DNA from: Acidobacteriaceae bacterium
GTDB lineage: Bacteria > Acidobacteriota > Terriglobia > Terriglobales > Acidobacteriaceae
Direction: 5' to 3'
Assembly: GCA_003162255.1 (NCBI GenBank)
Contig: PMMJ01000286.1
Location: forward strand, 1-8,291
Length of the DNA stretch: 8,291 nt
Below are positions 4,996 through 8,291 of the stretch, one piece after another; the stretch's first letter is position 1, and every line of letters starts with the position of its first letter. The notes under the pieces were generated by a model. It was not told where the DNA came from and ran no database searches. It worked only from the letters and a program-made list of their open reading frames with translations. The position numbers and the translations under genes were made by a program.

Positions 4996-5925
4996 CTAGA
5001 TGAAGACGTGCAATATGGTCGCCAGGCCCTGAGCGATGATGCTGCCGCCGAACATAATCGCCATCCCCCAGGCAGCGTACAGCAGCAGCAACCGCGCGCG
5101 CTCCGGCTTGCTGGCGACTTCTGTCCCCTTGATGTGCCACACGGCAGCGTCTTTCGGACACACATCCACGCACGCTCCGCACTTCATGCACGACATCAGC
5201 GTCTCGCCCTGCGCGATGGATTCGTCCGTCAGGGACATGGTCGGGCAAGCGGTCTTACAGAGTACGCAGGGCGAGCAGCGCGTCCGGTCGATCTTCACGT
5301 CGAACACGCTCGTCTTGTTGAAAATCGATTGGAACGCGCCGAACGGGCAAAAGAATGCGCACTGTGTTCTCTTCTTGGTGAGCAGCGGCAGCGCGATTAC
5401 CAGTCCCGCAAACAACACGACGAAGATGCCGTTTTGCACCATCCCCAATGTGTTGCGGGCCGCCACGTATTCCGACACCGCCTTGAAGGGACACAGCCAC
5501 ATGCAGTAAACCGAATCGAACAGGGCCAGCGACAGCAGTGCCATGGCCAGCAATACAGCCCATGGTCCGTAGCGCCAGCGCACGTCGATTTTCTTCAACT
5601 TCGCGCGTGGCATGACCGCTGCCATGCCTTCTTCGATTCCCCCGAAGAAGCACAGATAGCTGCACCAGCCTTTGCCGACCACAATCGTCATGGCCAGCCA
5701 CAAGCCCGCCATGGCCGCCATTCCCGCGCCCGCCATGCCGGCGCCCGGCAAGATCGAACCGGGGAACACCACTGTCTTAGTAAGCGCCGCCGGCAGGATG
5801 AGCAAGGGAATCGGCAGAAAACAGAATGGTGTTCGGCCCGCGATCATCTCCTCGATCGGAATGCCCATCGTTCCCCGCATCACCATGACGGTGTGGATGA
5901 AGCCCACTGGAAACAGCAGTCCCAA
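4996..5925 (-). CDS. Polytopic membrane ferredoxin with two [4Fe-4S] motifs (5' part displaced by frameshift)
   Basis: This is a membrane-bound iron-sulphur protein of the NapH/NosR/CcoG broad type, likely passing electrons between a quinol or cytoplasmic donor and a periplasmic or membrane acceptor. Numbered from TTG 5925, hydrophobic segments near 3-17, 38-56, 70-84, 120-137, 164-182 and 279-305 enclose cysteine pairs typical of these families: WCSYLC (88, 92), CMWLCP (141, 145) and CAFFCP (189, 193). Two ferredoxin motifs follow, C217-x2-C-x2-C-x3-CP and C246-x2-C-x2-C-x3-CP. The frame has no good start: TTG 5925 and the later ATGs lack ribosome-binding sites. The natural upstream continuation, FFAALG joining LLFPVGFIH, lies in the frame of the TauE/SafE-like ORF. 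I therefore read it as the C-terminal half of one protein of about 629 residues, split by an extra base near 5920. A separately translated, overlapping gene is the alternative. Confidence 0.85.
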   Translation of the reverse strand: MGLLFPVGFIHTVMVMRGTMGIPIEEMIAGRTPFCFLPIPLLILPAALTKTVVFPGSILPGAGMAGAGMAAMAGLWLAMTIVVGKGWCSYLCFFGGIEEGMAAVMPRAKLKKIDVRWRYGPWAVLLAMALLSLALFDSVYCMWLCPFKAVSEYVAARNTLGMVQNGIFVVLFAGLVIALPLLTKKRTQCAFFCPFGAFQSIFNKTSVFDVKIDRTRCSPCVLCKTACPTMSLTDESIAQGETLMSCMKCGACVDVCPKDAAVWHIKGTEVASKPERARLLLLYAAWGMAIMFGGSIIAQGLATILHVFI

Positions 5926-6886
5926 GCGCCGCGAAGAACCAGCGCCGCCAGCGATAGGTGTGCCGCGTCCGCATCATCATGAAAAACAGCGCAATCATGA
6001 AAACCGCGGTCACGATGCTGGCGATCTGCGCCGCCCGATTGGTTTGCCACGAATGAGAAAACATGAGCAGCGACCAGAGCGCGACCGGCAAGGTCAGCAG
6101 AATGGATTTTCCCGTGCTTCGGGGTGCGGTCTGTCGCAACCGTAGGACCCGAGCCTCGTAGCCATACACCTTTCTCCCCATCAACATCATCGATCCCAGA
6201 TAGAAGTAATAGAGGGCTATGAGCGTCATCGCCATCCTCGCGACGGTGGTCACGCCTTCGTTGCGCCGCACCCATCCCAGGCTCGCAAAGGGCACGAACC
6301 ACACGGAAGTCCCAACAAAGAACACGGCAAAGAAAAGCAGCGCGGCAACCACGCTTCCCAACTCGGCCGCCCTAACCCCGGCGGCTACAAACGGAGGGCA
6401 CAGACTGAAGCCAGTCAGAAAGCCCAACACGGCAGCACCGGGCAAGCCGCGCTTTCTTGCCCCGCCAATGGTCACCAGCTCTGAGCCCGAGCACGACTGG
6501 GCGCAAGCGCGCCCAACCGAGTACGCGTACCAAAGCAGCACACAAGCGAGCAATATGTGAACCACTCCAACCACGAGCAGGCGCGGCCCCGGCGCAAGCG
6601 ACACCAGCGCGCCAAGTCCCCAGGCCACAGCGGCAAACAGCAGGTATCCCAGAAATCGCGCTCCCAGAAAACGCGAGAGATAGCGGGCATTCAGCCGCAA
6701 ACCCGCATGCTCTGTCAGCAAAGAAGGAACCACGACCGGTCCACACGAAGCCATGCAGGCAGGTCCGGAAGCCAGCCCCAGGACCAACGCCTCGCCGAAT
6801 ATGGAATACCCAGCCACGCCGGGAAGCCTAGCATTCTCCAGTTCGCCCCGTCTGTGACGTGAGTACGCCTCTAAGTCCAATTCCAT
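5777..6886 (-). CDS. TauE/SafE-DsbD-like membrane protein, running into the membrane ferredoxin
   Basis: The first about 240 residues form a six-helix TauE/SafE (DsbD/CcdA-like) membrane module. GLASGPACMASCGP (residues 37-50) holds the family's C-x3-CGP (C44, C48); SVGRACAQSC adds a second C-x3-C (128, 132); and GFLTGFSLCPP carries a Cys-Pro at 163-164. Such proteins move reducing equivalents or metals across the membrane. Residues 260-322 add two more helices and a basic loop (RTRHTYRWRRW) that belong, in my reading, to the N terminus of the ferredoxin that follows. After G322 (codon 5923-5921) the frame runs into a polar His/Asp/Gly-rich tail overlapping the ferredoxin frame by 149 nt; this tail looks like out-of-frame translation. 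ATG 6886 has only a weak ribosome-binding site, and a slightly later start is possible. It is the first gene of the minus-strand cluster, divergent from phoH. Confidence 0.8.
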   Translation of the reverse strand: MELDLEAYSRHRRGELENARLPGVAGYSIFGEALVLGLASGPACMASCGPVVVPSLLTEHAGLRLNARYLSRFLGARFLGYLLFAAVAWGLGALVSLAPGPRLLVVGVVHILLACVLLWYAYSVGRACAQSCSGSELVTIGGARKRGLPGAAVLGFLTGFSLCPPFVAAGVRAAELGSVVAALLFFAVFFVGTSVWFVPFASLGWVRRNEGVTTVARMAMTLIALYYFYLGSMMLMGRKVYGYEARVLRLRQTAPRSTGKSILLTLPVALWSLLMFSHSWQTNRAAQIASIVTAVFMIALFFMMMRTRHTYRWRRWFFAALGTAVSSGLHPHRHGDAGNDGHSDRGDDRGPNTILFSADSLAHPAGGAY

Positions 6887-6961
6887 GAGTCAAATCGCCT
6901 GCGTCCAATTCTCAAGACTGCATTCTCCTATCCCCGGTCGCCGCGTTTGCTCTCCCTCCCA

Positions 6962-6990
6962 TTGACTCGCCAGCCCGCCCGCGCTACGCT
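6962..6990 (+). promoter_or_regulatory. Candidate phoH promoter
   Basis: TTGACT (6962-6967, 5/6 match to the -35 consensus) and TACGCT (6985-6990, keeping the key T, A and final T of the -10 box) are 17 bp apart. This would give a leader of about 178 nt before the phoH ATG, containing the hairpin and palindrome described next. The -10 match is only 3/6, so this is a suggestion. Confidence 0.4.
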
Positions 6991-7007
6991 GATCTCAAAT
7001 GGTTGGT

Positions 7008-7040
7008 AACCGCCCCGTAGTCGGGGTGCGCAATCCGGTT
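7008..7040 (+). promoter_or_regulatory. Nested stem-loop in the phoH leader
   Basis: CCCCG (7013-7017) and CGGGG (7022-7026) pair around TAGT. Outside them, AACCG (7008-7012) and CGGTT (7036-7040) can close a second stem, leaving 9 unpaired bases on one side. The stems are short; any regulatory role is inference. Confidence 0.3.
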
Positions 7041-7059
7041 CGCTCCACTTCCATATCCA

Positions 7060-7079
7060 GTTTTTTGCGTGCAAAAAAC
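7060..7079. promoter_or_regulatory. Perfect 20-nt AT-rich palindrome upstream of phoH
   Basis: GTTTTTTGC (7060-7068) and GCAAAAAAC (7071-7079) are exact reverse complements with a 2-nt centre, 96 bp before the phoH ATG. A run of six T and a run of six A stand out in a GC-rich spacer. The dyad and short centre suit a dimeric repressor operator; in RNA it would also form a 9-bp hairpin. I cannot match it to a known regulator's site. Confidence 0.5.
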
Positions 7080-7174
7080 GCCGGCATAGGCTCGCCCGAA
7101 TCCGGCAAAGCACGTCCTAATAACAAACAAAGAGTGGGCCCGGTCCGGCTGCTGGAGGCGGCGCTACATCCTGA

Positions 7175-8236
7175 ATGAAAAAAAACATTGAACTCACCCC
7201 CGATATCGAGACTCTGTTCGGCACCCGCGATGAAAATCTCCATGTGCTCGAAGACGGCCTGAACATCAACATCGATCTGCGCTCCGACCGCATTGAACTG
7301 GAAGGCGCGCCCCGCGACGTTACTCGCGCCGAACAGCTCTTTGCCGACTACGAGCATCTCCGCCGCACCGGCCACCAGTTTCAGAACGGCGATCTGAGCA
7401 GCATGTTGCGCGTGGTGGTCGGCGACCCGAACGTGACTCTCCGCGGACTCGCCGAGGCCGGACGCCAGCGGTCGTTTGGCCGGAGGACGGTACAGCCGAA
7501 AAGCCCCAATCAACGCCGCTATCTCGAAGCCATCGAGAAGCACGACATGGTGTTTGCCGTCGGCCCCGCCGGCACCGGCAAGACCTATCTCGCCGTGGCC
7601 ATGGCAATCTCGGCCCTGCTCAATAAGCAGGTAAACCGCATCATTCTGGCGCGCCCAGCGGTCGAAGCCGGCGAACGTCTAGGCTTTCTCCCCGGCACGT
7701 TGCAGGAAAAAATCGATCCCTATCTGCGCCCCTTGTATGACGCGCTCTTCGATATGCTCGAGCCCGAGCGCGTCGAGCGTTATTTGGAAAAAAATATCAT
7801 CGAGATCGCGCCCATCGCCTTCATGCGCGGACGCACCCTGAACGATTCCTTCGTCATCCTCGACGAGGCGCAGAACACCACCTCCGAGCAGATGAAGATG
7901 TTCGTCACCCGCCTGGGATTCGGTTCCAAGGCGGTGATCACCGGCGATGTAACCCAAATCGACTTGCCCACCGCGCGCCGCAGCGGGCTGATCGAAGCGG
8001 CCGAGATTCTGCAAGGCGTGAACGGCCTGGCCTTCGTGAACTTCGACGAGAGCGACGTGGTGCGTCATCACCTGGTGCAGCGGATCATTCGCGCCTACGA
8101 CGAGCACAAGTCGCGGTTGGCGGAGCAGCAGTTGTCGCTGCTCGAACCCAAGGCCGGCGCGGCCAAACTGACCGATGCCGCTCCGCGGCCCGCGTCGCTG
8201 CCGCCGCTGTCGGAAGAGCCGCGCCTGCGCAATTAA
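7175..8236 (+). CDS. phoH: PhoH-like ATPase (YbeZ type)
   Basis: This is a complete 353-residue PhoH/YbeZ family P-loop ATPase, cytosolic, related to the helicase-1 fold and usually linked to RNA and ribosome metabolism through the neighbouring endonuclease YbeY. An N-terminal domain (1-110) with INIDLRSDRIELEGA precedes the ATPase core. The core holds Walker A GPAGTGKT (130-137), ILARPAVEAGERLGFLPG (157-174), the family signature KIDPYLRPLYDAL (179-191), Walker B VILDEAQN (227-234) and sensor GDVTQID (257-263). A low-complexity Pro/Ala/Glu tail (about 322-353) ends it. The start is well bounded: an in-frame TGA immediately precedes ATG 7175. The GGAGG at 7154-7158 is 16 nt away, further than usual. 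The codons MKKNIEL... are A-rich, which may aid initiation. ybeY would be expected downstream, outside the window. Confidence 0.95.
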   Translation: MKKNIELTPDIETLFGTRDENLHVLEDGLNINIDLRSDRIELEGAPRDVTRAEQLFADYEHLRRTGHQFQNGDLSSMLRVVVGDPNVTLRGLAEAGRQRSFGRRTVQPKSPNQRRYLEAIEKHDMVFAVGPAGTGKTYLAVAMAISALLNKQVNRIILARPAVEAGERLGFLPGTLQEKIDPYLRPLYDALFDMLEPERVERYLEKNIIEIAPIAFMRGRTLNDSFVILDEAQNTTSEQMKMFVTRLGFGSKAVITGDVTQIDLPTARRSGLIEAAEILQGVNGLAFVNFDESDVVRHHLVQRIIRAYDEHKSRLAEQQLSLLEPKAGAAKLTDAAPRPASLPPLSEEPRLRN

Positions 8237-8270
8237 CAGAAGGGTATGGCGCGGACACTAGATTAAGTTT

Positions 8271-8291
8271 GTCATCCTGAGCAAAGCGAAG
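8271..8291. repeat. Start of a dispersed GTCATCCTGAGC repeat, cut by the window edge
   Basis: The last 21 bases, GTCATCCTGAGCAAAGCGAAG, match a very common intergenic repeat I recall from acidobacterial and other environmental genomes (GTCATCCTGAGCGAAGCGAAGGATC), here with one A in place of G. Only its left end is visible, 34 bp after the phoH stop. Confidence 0.6.

Noticed and set aside
5915..5926. Programmed +1 frameshift as the settled explanation for the TauE/ferredoxin junction
   Set aside because: A glycine tRNA could slip from GGG to GGA here, but there is no stop codon or rare codon in the A site and no clear stimulatory structure. A sequence error or mutation is at least as likely.
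4981..5982. Long plus-strand ORF of 333 codons opposite the membrane ferredoxin
   Set aside because: Its translation is rich in His, Arg and Gln with no domain pattern, as expected for the antisense of a GC-rich membrane protein gene; the minus strand shows clear iron-sulphur motifs.
6997..7048. tRNA-like words GGTTGGTAA and GGTTCG upstream of phoH
   Set aside because: The intervening stem has a 4-nt loop instead of a 7-nt anticodon loop, the T-arm does not pair, and no acceptor stem can be drawn.
6995..7543. Minus-strand ORF of 182 codons opposite the phoH start
   Set aside because: It is antisense to a well-supported PhoH coding region, with no ribosome-binding site or recognisable domain.

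Overview
The window looks like chromosomal core DNA of an Acidobacteriota member, probably class Terriglobia (Koribacter/Sulfotelmatobacter-like). This rests on three things: GC-rich coding with housekeeping genes of bacterial type, a small secreted protein of a kind I associate with acidobacteria, and intergenic repeat motifs (GCGGCTAAAGCCGC-type hairpins, CCCTTTCAAA tails, and GTCATCCTGAGC...GCGAAG at the right edge) that I recall as common in these genomes. The phylum call is an inference. No marker gene such as 16S rRNA is present.

Left part (1-1775): three informational genes on the minus strand. In transcription order they are rpsT (ribosomal protein S20), an omega-like small RNA polymerase subunit, and rho, whose last third lies outside the window. 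rpsT has a good sigma70-type promoter lying across the start of the divergent gene on the plus strand. Two strong hairpins separate the omega-like gene from rho. The 317 bp between rpsT and the omega-like gene hold nothing I can name.

Middle (1782-4290): two plus-strand genes. The first encodes a 554-residue AAA+ ATPase of the Ycf46 type. After a 320-bp gap with a GC-rich hairpin and a good promoter comes a 153-residue exported protein of unknown function, closed by a terminator-like stem-loop.

Right-centre (4301-6886): a minus-strand cluster of membrane genes. It encodes a TauE/SafE-DsbD-like membrane protein running straight into a polytopic membrane ferredoxin with two CX2CX2CX3CP motifs, then a 163-residue single-anchor protein with a DxDxDG calcium-type loop. 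The first two appear to be one reading unit broken by a single extra base near 5920. A 203-bp gap before the third gene carries an inverted-repeat element whose tail is amplified into five 16-nt tandem units. The cluster resembles in layout the electron-transfer and metal-handling modules that accompany cytochrome oxidase assembly (CcoG, SafE, FixH), but its substrate cannot be read from the sequence.

Right end (6887-8291): a 288-bp divergent spacer with a candidate promoter, a nested hairpin and a perfect 20-nt AT-rich palindrome precedes phoH, a complete PhoH/YbeZ-type ATPase gene. The final bases enter a dispersed repeat.
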